Shown in pieces: positions 1 to 6,223 of a stretch of DNA of 7,987 nucleotides (positions are counted from its first letter, which is position 1; every line of letters starts with the position of its first letter). Location of the stretch: NCBI GenBank assembly GCA_937883885.1, contig CAKZXL010000882.1, positions 1 through 7,987 of the forward strand, in the 5' to 3' direction. A program made the translations under genes and the position numbers. The stretch is from an uncultured Aquincola sp. (GTDB lineage Bacteria > Pseudomonadota > Gammaproteobacteria > Burkholderiales > Burkholderiaceae). The notes beneath the pieces were generated by a model. It worked only from the letters and a program-made list of their open reading frames with translations, was not told where the DNA came from and made no database searches.

Positions 1-141
1 AACAGCCCCTAGCGCGAGCTCAAGGTCTTCACCGACCGCGAAGGCGGCGCCCAGCACGCCAGCTTCGACAACAGCATCAACGCCGGCCACTACATCGCCG
101 ACTGGGTGGCTGAAACCCTCGGCGCACGCACCGCCGCCTGA
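1..141 (+). pseudogene. C-terminal remnant of an alpha/beta-hydrolase-like gene with an in-frame stop
   Basis: The frame ending at TGA 139-141 reads N-S-P, then TAG at 10-12, then 42 residues beginning RELKVFTDREGGAQH. The KVFT..EGGAxH block followed by an Asp-Asn and a helix ending in IADW resembles the extreme C-terminus of alpha/beta hydrolases related to dihydroxypseudooxynicotine hydrolase, where the His of the EGGAxH block is the likely triad histidine. I recognise this from family pattern only. The stop would remove that histidine, so the product would be inactive. CAG (Gln) to TAG is a one-base change that would explain it; a sequencing error is equally possible. The stretch from 13 to 141 has no ATG, so it is not an independent gene. 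The rest of the gene lies outside the window. It ends 15 bases before the next gene, so it is probably the previous operon member. Confidence 0.5.
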
Positions 142-156
142 ATACGACCCCAAGAC

Positions 157-1137
157 ATGCACACCATGAACATCATCGGACCCGACGCGCTGGTCTTCGG
201 CGTGGACGACCTGGCCGGCTGCGGCCAGTACCTGATCGACTACGGCCTGAAGCCAGTGGGCGATGGCCGCTACGAGGCGCTGGACAGCACCGCCGTGGTC
301 ATCAAACCCAAGGACGATGCCAGCCTGCCGCCCGCCATGGGCACCGCCAGCATGCTGCGTGAAACCGTGTACGGCGTGGCCGACGTGGCCACGCTGGACG
401 CCATCGAGGCCGAGCTGCGGCGCGACCGCGAAGTGAGCCGCCGCGACGGCGTGCTGCGCGCGGTGGACGACATGGGCTTTGCGCTGGCCTTCCAGGTGAC
501 GGTGCGCCGGCCGCTGAGCCTGCCCGCCGAAACCGTCAACGCCCCCGGCGCCGCGCCGCAGCGCGGGCCCAACCAGCTGGCGTTTCCGCCCGACCTGCCG
601 GCGCTGCCGCGCACGCTGTCGCACGTCGTGTACTTCGTGCCCGACAGCGCCAAGGCCGAGGCCTTCTACACCCGGCTGGGCTTCGTCTGCACCGACCGCT
701 TCACCGGCGTGGGCCCCTTCCTGCGCCCGGCCGGCACGCCCGACCACCACACGCTTTTCATGATCCAGACGCCGCCCTTCATGAAAGGCTGCGAGCACTT
801 CACCTTCCACCTGGGCGGCCCCACCGAAGTGCTGCTGGCCGGCAGCCGTTTCGTCGAGAAGGGCTACCAGAGCTTCTGGGGCCCGGGCCGCCACCGCTTC
901 GGCAGCAACTGGTTCTGGTACTTCAACAGCCCGCTGGGCTGCCATGTGGAGTACGACGCCGACATGGACCTGCACGACGACGCATGGGCCGCGCGCGAGG
1001 CGCCGATGGGCGCCGATGCATCGCAGCTGTTCCTGTTCCAGCACCGCGAGAAGTGGGCGCCCTCCGGACCGCCGCCCGGCGGGCCGGTTGGCAAGGACGG
1101 ACCGCCGCCCGGCGCCGGCAAGCCCCCCGCAGCCTGA
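157..1137 (+). CDS. Two-domain VOC protein, probable type I extradiol ring-cleavage dioxygenase
   Basis: The 326-residue product has an N-terminal VOC-like domain (about residues 5-115), a linker, and a C-terminal VOC domain (about 153-268). The C-terminal domain carries His156 (SHVVYF), His214 (CEHFTFH) and Glu265 (HVEYD), placed like the 2-His-1-Glu Fe(II) ligands of BphC-type extradiol dioxygenases. His198, His246 (GPGRH) and Tyr255 fall where those enzymes have second-sphere catalytic residues. The expected reaction is O2-dependent meta cleavage of a catecholic or similar ring in the cytoplasm. The sequence is not close enough to a named enzyme to give a substrate. Residues from about 300 onward form a Pro/Gly-rich tail outside the fold. 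ATG 166 is a plausible alternative start, because the protein begins MNIIGPDALVFGVDD there and a weak AAGA lies 10 bases upstream; residue numbers here use ATG 157. It could instead be a non-catalytic or isomerase-type VOC protein. Confidence 0.85.
   Translation: MHTMNIIGPDALVFGVDDLAGCGQYLIDYGLKPVGDGRYEALDSTAVVIKPKDDASLPPAMGTASMLRETVYGVADVATLDAIEAELRRDREVSRRDGVLRAVDDMGFALAFQVTVRRPLSLPAETVNAPGAAPQRGPNQLAFPPDLPALPRTLSHVVYFVPDSAKAEAFYTRLGFVCTDRFTGVGPFLRPAGTPDHHTLFMIQTPPFMKGCEHFTFHLGGPTEVLLAGSRFVEKGYQSFWGPGRHRFGSNWFWYFNSPLGCHVEYDADMDLHDDAWAAREAPMGADASQLFLFQHREKWAPSGPPPGGPVGKDGPPPGAGKPPAA
1065..1114 (+). repeat. In-frame 17-base direct repeat in the VOC gene tail
   Basis: The 17 bases at 1065-1081 recur exactly at 1098-1114, a 33-base (11-codon) offset. 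Both copies encode GPPPG, giving a Pro/Gly-rich C-terminal tail with two copies of the pentapeptide. The period keeps the reading frame, so the repeat could have arisen by an in-frame duplication. Confidence 0.75.
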
Positions 1138-1148
1138 GCCCCCCCGCC

Positions 1149-1499
1149 ATGCGCCTGTGCCACCTCACCGACCTGCCCGACGGCCACTCACGCGGCTTCG
1201 ACCCGCAGGGCCGCGGCCAGGACAGCCTGCTGCTGGTGCGCCGCGGCGGCCAGGTGCATGCCTGGCTGGACCGCTGCCCCCACCACGGCACGCCGATGGC
1301 GTGGCGCAAGGACGCCTACCTCAATGCGGCGGGCGACCGCATCGTCTGCGCCGCGCATGGCGCGCTGTTCGACATCGAGACCGGCCTGTGCACCCTCGGC
1401 CCCTGCCTGGGTGACCGACTGCAGGCCCTGCCCATCACCGTGCACCCCAGCGGCGAGGTCCACCTCGCCGACGACGCCCTCCAGGAGACAAGCCCATGA
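1149..1499 (+). CDS. Small Rieske-type [2Fe-2S] ferredoxin-like protein
   Basis: The 116-residue protein consists of essentially one Rieske domain. The two cluster-binding boxes are C43-P-H45-H-G and C67-A-A-H70-G, giving the Cys2His2 set for a [2Fe-2S] cluster. The following F-D-I-E-T-G-L-C-T-L-G-P stretch is typical of short Rieske proteins. There is no signal peptide or membrane segment, so it is expected to be a cytoplasmic electron carrier. It starts 11 bases after the VOC gene and its TGA overlaps the ATG of the FAD monooxygenase (ATGA, 1496-1499). No Rieske oxygenase large subunit or reductase is in the window, so its partner is unknown. It could support the adjacent monooxygenase, keep the iron of the extradiol enzyme reduced, or serve an oxygenase encoded elsewhere. 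ATG 1149 was chosen because the Rieske fold begins immediately and longer in-frame starts run into the VOC gene. No clear ribosome-binding site is seen, so it may be translated by coupling. Confidence 0.88.
   Translation: MRLCHLTDLPDGHSRGFDPQGRGQDSLLLVRRGGQVHAWLDRCPHHGTPMAWRKDAYLNAAGDRIVCAAHGALFDIETGLCTLGPCLGDRLQALPITVHPSGEVHLADDALQETSP
1483..1487 (+). promoter_or_regulatory. Ribosome-binding site of the FAD monooxygenase gene
   Basis: AGGAG lies 8 bases before ATG 1496, inside the end of the Rieske gene. It supports the overlapping start and independent ribosome loading at this junction. Confidence 0.7.
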
Positions 1500-2626
1500 A
1501 CACACCCACGCGCCGCATCCTCATCATCGGCGGCGGCTTTTCAGGCATGGCGGCCGCCATCCAGCTGCGCCGGCAAGGCCATGAGGTCGAGCTGGTCGAG
1601 ATCGACCCCGGCTGGCGCAGCTACGGCGCCGGCATCAGCCTGGGCGGCCCCACGCTGCGGGCGCTGCGCACGCTGGGCGTGCTGGACACCTTTCTGACCC
1701 TGGGCGCGGCCAGCGACGGCGTGAAGATCTGCCTGCCCCATGGCCCGCAGGTGGCCGAGCTGCCCACGCCGCGCCTGGCCGGCGCGGACGTGCCGGGCGG
1801 CGCCGCCATCCTGCGGCCGGTGCTGGCCAGGATCCTGGCCGATGCCACCGTGGCGGCCGGCACCACGGTGCGCCTGGGCTGCAGCTTCACGCAGATCACG
1901 CAGGACGCCGAAGGTGTGCAAGTCAGCTTCACCGATGGGCGCACAGACCGCTACGACCTGGTGATCGGCGCCGACGGGCTGTATTCCAGGACCCGCGCCG
2001 CCCTGTTCCCCGATGCGCCGCAGCCGCGCTACAGCGGCCAGGCGGTGTGGCGCGCGGTGCTGCCGCGGCCGCCCGAGATCACCACCTGCACCATGTGGAT
2101 GGGCCCGCGCGTCAAGCCCGGCGTCAACCCGGTGTCCGCGACCGAGATGTACCTCTTCATCACCGAGCCGCGGCCCACCAACACCCACGTCGACCCGGCC
2201 GAGTTCGTGCCCCGCATGCGCGCCCTGCTGGCCGACTTCGAGGCCCCGGTGATGCGCGCCATCCGCGAGCAGATCAACGAGCAGTCGCAGATCGTCTTCC
2301 GCCCGCTGGAGGGCCTGCTGCTGCCGCGGCCGTGGTCGCAAGGGCGTGTGGTGCTGATCGGCGATGCGGTGCATGCCACCACACCGCACCTGGCCAGCGG
2401 CGCCTGCATCGGCATCGAAGATGCGCTGGTGCTGGCCGATGAACTGGGCCGCGGCACCGACCTCACGGCCGCGCTGGCCGCGTTCGAAGACCGTCGCTGG
2501 GAGCGTTGCCGCATGGTGGTCGAGAACTCGGCCCGCCTGGGCGAGATCGAGGTCGCCGGCGGCGACAAGGAAGAGCACGCCCGGATCATGCGCGAGTCGC
2601 ATGCCGCGCTGGCGCAGCCGATCTGA
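1496..2626 (+). CDS. Group A FAD-dependent aromatic monooxygenase (salicylate hydroxylase-like)
   Basis: The 376-residue protein has the three FAD signatures of single-component flavoprotein hydroxylases: GGGFSG at 12-17 with Glu35 ending the second strand (ribose contact), the DG motif D154-L-V-I-G-A-D-G161, and the GD motif with G289-D290 followed by AVHATTP. Arg107 in AILRPVL matches the conserved Arg of the family. Length fits salicylate hydroxylase, 6-hydroxynicotinate 3-monooxygenase and related enzymes, which use NAD(P)H and O2 to hydroxylate an aromatic acid, sometimes with loss of the carboxylate. There is no signal peptide, so it should be cytoplasmic. It overlaps the Rieske gene by 4 bases and is followed 19 bases later by a transporter. 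As a ring hydroxylase it would make the dihydroxy substrate for the extradiol-type enzyme two genes upstream. The FAD-monooxygenase assignment is firm; the substrate is unknown. Confidence 0.92.
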   Translation: MNTPTRRILIIGGGFSGMAAAIQLRRQGHEVELVEIDPGWRSYGAGISLGGPTLRALRTLGVLDTFLTLGAASDGVKICLPHGPQVAELPTPRLAGADVPGGAAILRPVLARILADATVAAGTTVRLGCSFTQITQDAEGVQVSFTDGRTDRYDLVIGADGLYSRTRAALFPDAPQPRYSGQAVWRAVLPRPPEITTCTMWMGPRVKPGVNPVSATEMYLFITEPRPTNTHVDPAEFVPRMRALLADFEAPVMRAIREQINEQSQIVFRPLEGLLLPRPWSQGRVVLIGDAVHATTPHLASGACIGIEDALVLADELGRGTDLTAALAAFEDRRWERCRMVVENSARLGEIEVAGGDKEEHARIMRESHAALAQPI

Positions 2627-2631
2627 AGCCC

Positions 2632-2637
2632 GGAGGG
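2632..2637 (+). promoter_or_regulatory. Ribosome-binding site fixing the start of the MFS gene
   Basis: GGAGGG lies 8 bases before ATG 2646, just after the FAD monooxygenase stop. The open frame extends upstream to 2364, but that stretch overlaps the monooxygenase and has Arg/Trp/Ser-rich composition, so 2646 is the true start. Confidence 0.8.
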
Positions 2638-2645
2638 CCCTGCAC

Positions 2646-3806
2646 ATGATCCGCACCGAATCCGCCCGCGGCCGCGCCGCGTTGATGGTGGCGCACTGCG
2701 CCGGCATGGTCGACCTGGTGGCCCTGCCCGTCTGGGTTGGCACGCTGATCGGCCACTACGGGCTCGACCCGCAGCAGGCCGGCCTGCTGGCCACCTTGTT
2801 CCTCGGCGGCGCGGTGGTCGCCAGCGTGCTGCTGGCGCCGCTGTTCCACCGCCTGCCCGGCCGCACGGTGGCCACGCTGGGCTTCGGCCTGGCCGGGGCC
2901 GGCTTCTATGCCGTCAGCCGCACCACCGACTTCGGCCCCATGGCCGCGCTGCATGCGCTGGCCGGTGTGTGCGCAGGCGCCGCGCTCAGCGTCACCCACG
3001 GCACCATCGCCCGCAGCGCCAATCCGCACCGGCTGTTCGCCATCGTCGGCATGGCGCTGGGTGTGTTCGCCATCGCCTTTCTCGGCGCCACCCCGCAGGT
3101 GGTGGCGCAGGCCGGCGGGCCGGCCTTGTTCATCGTGCTGGCCGGCGTGATGGGCGTGGCGACCATCGTCTCGGCCTTGGCGTTTCCGGTGGCCGATGCG
3201 GCGCCGGCCACCCAGGTGGCCAGTGCAGGCCGCATCCCGGCGGCGGTGTGGTGCGGCATCGTCGGCATCGCCTGCATGGGGCTGGTGCAGTCCATGACCT
3301 TCAGCTTCCTGGAACGGGTGGGTGACCACCGCGGTTTCGGGCCGCAGGCGGTCAGCGGCGTGCTCATCGCGCTGGGCTTCGTCAACCTGCTGCCGGCGGC
3401 GCTGGCTGCGCTGCTGCAGCAGCGCTGGTCCGCCCGCACGGTGCTGCTGGTGGGCCCGGTGCTGCAGGCGCTGCTGGTGGCCACCCTGATGAATGCCACG
3501 GCGTTTGCGCCCTATGCGATGGCAGCCTCGGTGTTCGCGGCCGTGATGATCTTCACCCACACCTTCGCCTTCGGCCTGCTGGCGCGGCTGGACACCAGCG
3601 GCCGCGCGATGGCCGCCACGCCGGCCATGCTGATGATCGGCGCGGCCATCGGCCCCATCCTGGGCGGCACGCTGGTCAAGTCACAGGGCTACGGCAGCCT
3701 GGGCGCGGCCGCGTTGCTGATCGGCGCCGTCGCGGTGTTCTGCTTCTCGCGCATCCCGGCCGGTACCGCCGCACGCCCCGCCGGCACCCAGGTGGCGCAC
3801 CCCTGA
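2646..3806 (+). CDS. Major facilitator superfamily transporter
   Basis: The 386-residue protein is strongly hydrophobic, with about twelve membrane segments near residues 12-36, 46-67, 74-91, 97-117, 128-149, 158-181, 199-222, 233-255, 264-283, 287-313, 323-342 and 350-369. A hydrophilic loop at about 182-197 separates the two six-helix halves. The loop between helices 2 and 3 reads FHRLPGR, a degenerate form of MFS motif A. These features mark an inner-membrane secondary carrier, probably proton-driven, but do not give its direction or cargo. Its place between a ring hydroxylase and a ring-product hydrolase suggests uptake of the aromatic substrate, or export of an intermediate. A GGAGGG site 8 bases upstream supports the start. 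The short polar C-terminal tail (about 370-386) is Ala/Pro-rich and probably cytoplasmic. Confidence 0.88.
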   Translation: MIRTESARGRAALMVAHCAGMVDLVALPVWVGTLIGHYGLDPQQAGLLATLFLGGAVVASVLLAPLFHRLPGRTVATLGFGLAGAGFYAVSRTTDFGPMAALHALAGVCAGAALSVTHGTIARSANPHRLFAIVGMALGVFAIAFLGATPQVVAQAGGPALFIVLAGVMGVATIVSALAFPVADAAPATQVASAGRIPAAVWCGIVGIACMGLVQSMTFSFLERVGDHRGFGPQAVSGVLIALGFVNLLPAALAALLQQRWSARTVLLVGPVLQALLVATLMNATAFAPYAMAASVFAAVMIFTHTFAFGLLARLDTSGRAMAATPAMLMIGAAIGPILGGTLVKSQGYGSLGAAALLIGAVAVFCFSRIPAGTAARPAGTQVAHP

Positions 3807-3839
3807 CCGCCGCCACGCCGCCCAGACACACCGATTGTT

Positions 3840-3845
3840 GAAGGA
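3840..3845 (+). promoter_or_regulatory. Ribosome-binding site of the cyclase-family gene
   Basis: GAAGGA lies 6 bases before ATG 3852. The 45-base gap at 3807-3851 is the longest in the operon. I see no inverted repeat followed by T residues that would act as a terminator, and no convincing -35/-10 pair. Confidence 0.65.
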
Positions 3846-3851
3846 CTTCCC

Positions 3852-4655
3852 ATGCCCCGCCGTTTCGTCGACCTCTCGATCTACCTGGAAAACGACGTGC
3901 TCAGCGACCCGCCGCCGCTGGCGCCGAAGATCACCTACCAGAAGCATGCCGACACGCTGCCCGAGTTCATGGCCATGATCCCGGGCACCAAGCCCGAGGA
4001 CTACCCCGACGGCGAAGCCGCCGCCGCCGAATGGGTGACGCTGACCACGCACAACGGCACCCACCTCGATGCGCCCTGGCACTTCCATTCCACCCAGGAC
4101 GCGAAGAACGGCGGCAGCCGGCCCAGCATCACCATCGACCAGGTGCCGCTGGAATGGTGCTTCCAGAACGGCGTGAAGCTGGACTTCCGCCACTTCCCTG
4201 ATGGCTACGTGGCCACCGCCGCCGATGTGCAGGCCGAGCTGGCCCGCATCGGCCACACGCTGCAGCCGCTGGACATCGTGGTGGTGAACACCCGCGCCGG
4301 CAGCCGCTACGGCCACCCCGACTTCCTGGGCGCCGGCTGCGGCATGGGTTATGAAGCCACGATGTACCTGCTGGAACGCGGCGTGCGCCTGACCGGTACC
4401 GACGCCTGGAGCTGGGACGCGCCCTTCAGCTACACCGCCAAGAAGGTGGCCGAGACCGGCGACAAGAGCCTGATCTGGGAAGGCCACAAGGCTGGCCGCG
4501 ACATCGGCTACTGCCACCTCGAAAAGCTCCACAACCTGGAGGCGCTGCCGCCGGTCGGCTTCACCATCAGCTGCTTTCCGCACAAGATTCGCGGCGCCAG
4601 CGCCGGCTGGACGCGGGCCGTGGCCATCTTTGAAGATGCAGGAGCCACGGCATGA
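3852..4655 (+). CDS. Cyclase-family metal-dependent hydrolase (kynurenine formamidase/isatin hydrolase-like)
   Basis: The 267-residue protein carries the family signature H67-N-G-T-H71-L-D73-A-P-W-H77-F. His67, His71 and Asp73 are the expected metal ligands and His77 the catalytic histidine. A second ligand pair, His212 and Glu224, has the 12-residue spacing seen for the later His and Glu ligands of bacterial kynurenine formamidase. Family members hydrolyse amide or lactam bonds, for example N-formylkynurenine or isatin, at a Zn or Mn centre in the cytoplasm. Here the enzyme probably hydrolyses a cyclic or amide intermediate. It is somewhat longer than KynB-type proteins, with extra sequence at about residues 30-60 (Pro/Glu/Asp-rich). 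Its TGA overlaps the cupin ATG, so the two are translationally coupled. Membership of the family is clear; the substrate is not, and KynB itself is unlikely given the context. Confidence 0.88.
   Translation: MPRRFVDLSIYLENDVLSDPPPLAPKITYQKHADTLPEFMAMIPGTKPEDYPDGEAAAAEWVTLTTHNGTHLDAPWHFHSTQDAKNGGSRPSITIDQVPLEWCFQNGVKLDFRHFPDGYVATAADVQAELARIGHTLQPLDIVVVNTRAGSRYGHPDFLGAGCGMGYEATMYLLERGVRLTGTDAWSWDAPFSYTAKKVAETGDKSLIWEGHKAGRDIGYCHLEKLHNLEALPPVGFTISCFPHKIRGASAGWTRAVAIFEDAGATA
4640..4644 (+). promoter_or_regulatory. Ribosome-binding site of the cupin gene
   Basis: AGGAG lies 7 bases before ATG 4652, within the end of the cyclase-family gene. It supports the ATGA overlap start. Confidence 0.7.
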
Positions 4656-5230
4656 GCTTCGCGCCCATCGAACGCATCGTCACCGGCCACGATGCCCAAG
4701 GCCGCGCCATCGTGGCCCAGCGCGGCCCGCTGCCCACGGTGGTGGAGATCAGCGCCATCCCCGGTACCGTGTTCCACGAGGTGTGGGCCACCCAAGGTAG
4801 CCCCGCGCCGGTGGGCAACGGCCCCGACCCCACGCTGGGCGCCTTGAGCCTGCCGCCGCCGCGGCAGGGCACGCGCATCCGCTTCGTCGACGTTCCGCCC
4901 GACACGCCCGAGTTCCTGGCCCATGGCGCGGCCCGCATGCACGACGCCTTCAGCCAGATCGGCGATGCCGCGGCCAGCACGGTGCAGGCGCATTCACCGC
5001 ATCCGCTGATGCACCGCACCGAAAGCGTGGACTACGGCGTCGTCATCGAGGGCGAACTGACCCTGGTGCTGGACGACAGCGAGGTGCCGCTGCAGCCCGG
5101 CAGCGTGGTGGTGCAGCGCGGCACCAACCATGCCTGGGCCAACCGCTCGGGCCGGCCCTGCCGCATGCTGTTCGTGCTGGTGGACGGCGTGTATGACGAC
5201 AACGTGGCGGCCGCACTGGCCAAGCGCTGA
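4652..5230 (+). CDS. Cupin-domain protein
   Basis: The 192-residue protein has one cupin barrel at about residues 110-178, preceded by a longer N-terminal region with a FHEVWAT block (41-47). The first cupin motif reads H121-R-T-E-S-V-D127-Y-G, so the usual second His is Thr and the usual Glu is Asp. The second motif has P-G-S-V-V-V-Q-R-G-T-N-H160-A-W-A-N164, with the usual His and Asn. The metal site is therefore reduced or unconventional, so the protein may bind a small molecule or act as an isomerase or accessory factor rather than as a dioxygenase. No DNA-binding domain is visible, so it is not an AraC- or XRE-type cupin regulator. It overlaps the cyclase gene by 4 bases, suggesting that the two act on the same intermediate. 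The cupin assignment is solid; its function is unknown. Confidence 0.82.
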   Translation: MSFAPIERIVTGHDAQGRAIVAQRGPLPTVVEISAIPGTVFHEVWATQGSPAPVGNGPDPTLGALSLPPPRQGTRIRFVDVPPDTPEFLAHGAARMHDAFSQIGDAAASTVQAHSPHPLMHRTESVDYGVVIEGELTLVLDDSEVPLQPGSVVVQRGTNHAWANRSGRPCRMLFVLVDGVYDDNVAAALAKR

Positions 5231-5239
5231 AAGCCGATC

Positions 5240-6223
5240 ATGAAGTACCCCCACCTCACGCGCCGCCAGCTGCTGGGCGGCCTGGCCGCCAGTCTGTCGG
5301 TGCCCGCCGCCTGGGCGCAGCCCGGCTTTCCTGCGCACCTGCTCACCTGGGTGGTGCCCTACCCCACCGGCGGCTTTGGCGACGCCCTGTCGCGCCTGCT
5401 GACGCAGAAGCTGGCCGAGCGGCTGAAGCAGACCGTGATCGTCGAGAACCGCCCCGGCGGCGCCGCGCAGATCGCCGCCCAGGCGGTCAAGCAGCAACCG
5501 GCCGACGGCCACACGCTCTTGTATGCCGACATCGGGCCGCTGGCCATGTACCCCTCGCTGTACCCCAAGCTGAGCTTCGACCCGCAGAAGGACTTCATGC
5601 CGCTGACGCGGCTGTTCAAGTCGCCCACGCTGCTGGTGGTGCCTGCGGTCAGCCGGCTGCGCAGCTGGGCCGATCTGCAGCAGGCCGCCTCGCGCGAGCC
5701 GGGCCTGCAGTACGGCTCCTACGGCATCGGCAGCCAGCCCCATGTGTGGTGCGAGATGCTCAAGCGCCGTGCCGGGCTGCGCATCGACCACGTGCCCTAC
5801 CAGGGCGCCGGCCCGGCGCTGCAGGACCTGCTGGGCGGCCGGCTCGACTTCATGGTGGACGTCAGCGCCTCCAGCCTGCCGCTGGTGCGCGAGGGCAAGC
5901 TGCGCGCGCTGGCCTTGATCGGCGCCGAGCGCCGGCTGCCCACGCTGCCCGACCTGCCCACCATCACCGAGCTGGGCCTGCCCGCGCTGGACATCCCCGG
6001 CTGGAACGGCGTGGTGCTGCGCGCCGGCACGCCGCCGCCGGTGGTGGAGGCGCTGCACGCCGCCACCGTGGCCGCGCTGCAATCACCCGAAGTGCTGCAG
6101 CGCTACACCGCGCTGGGGCTGGAGCCGGCCCCGCTGGCGCCGGCCGCCTTCGGCGACTTCATCCGCAGCGAGGCGCAGCGCTGGGGCAGCGCCATCCGCG
6201 AAGCCGGCATCCAGGTCGAATGA
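5240..6223 (+). CDS. Periplasmic Bug/TctC-family solute receptor
   Basis: The 327-residue protein begins with a signal peptide: the twin-arginine-like LTRRQLLGG (6-14), a hydrophobic Ala/Leu stretch, and a likely cleavage after A24-W-A26. The mature part has the Bug-family ligand loops VVPYPTGGFGDALSR (38-52) and VENRPGGAAQIAAQ (68-81), and the later block VPYQGAGPALQDLLGGRLDF (185-204). Family members bind carboxylates or aromatic acids in the periplasm and deliver them to TctAB permeases or to sensor kinases. No tctA or tctB gene is in this window, so the receptor may use a shared permease encoded elsewhere. It could also pass ligand to a signalling system. It starts 9 bases after the cupin gene without a strong ribosome-binding site. 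The Arg pair suggests Tat export, but a Sec signal with a basic n-region is also possible. Confidence 0.92.
   Translation: MKYPHLTRRQLLGGLAASLSVPAAWAQPGFPAHLLTWVVPYPTGGFGDALSRLLTQKLAERLKQTVIVENRPGGAAQIAAQAVKQQPADGHTLLYADIGPLAMYPSLYPKLSFDPQKDFMPLTRLFKSPTLLVVPAVSRLRSWADLQQAASREPGLQYGSYGIGSQPHVWCEMLKRRAGLRIDHVPYQGAGPALQDLLGGRLDFMVDVSASSLPLVREGKLRALALIGAERRLPTLPDLPTITELGLPALDIPGWNGVVLRAGTPPPVVEALHAATVAALQSPEVLQRYTALGLEPAPLAPAAFGDFIRSEAQRWGSAIREAGIQVE

Noticed and set aside
944..1414. A + strand frame spanning the VOC-Rieske junction
   Set aside because: It overlaps both genes in another frame and encodes an Arg/Pro-rich sequence. The Rieske frame with its CxH and CxxH boxes is the real one.
1541..2743. 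A 400-codon open frame on the - strand
   Set aside because: It lies opposite the FAD monooxygenase, whose motifs are intact. Its translation is Gly/Ala/Arg/His/Gln-rich without recognisable motifs, as expected for the antisense of GC-rich coding DNA.
2586..3560. A 324-codon open frame on the - strand
   Set aside because: It is antisense to the MFS gene, with a His/Gly/Arg-rich translation and no membrane or enzyme motifs.
3807..3851. Possible promoter or terminator in the longest intergenic gap
   Set aside because: No stem-loop with a T run and no convincing -35/-10 pair is visible in 45 bases; only a ribosome-binding site can be supported.
4994..6082. A 362-codon open frame on the - strand
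   Set aside because: It is opposite the cupin and Bug receptor genes and is rich in Gly, Gln, His and Arg with no domain signal.
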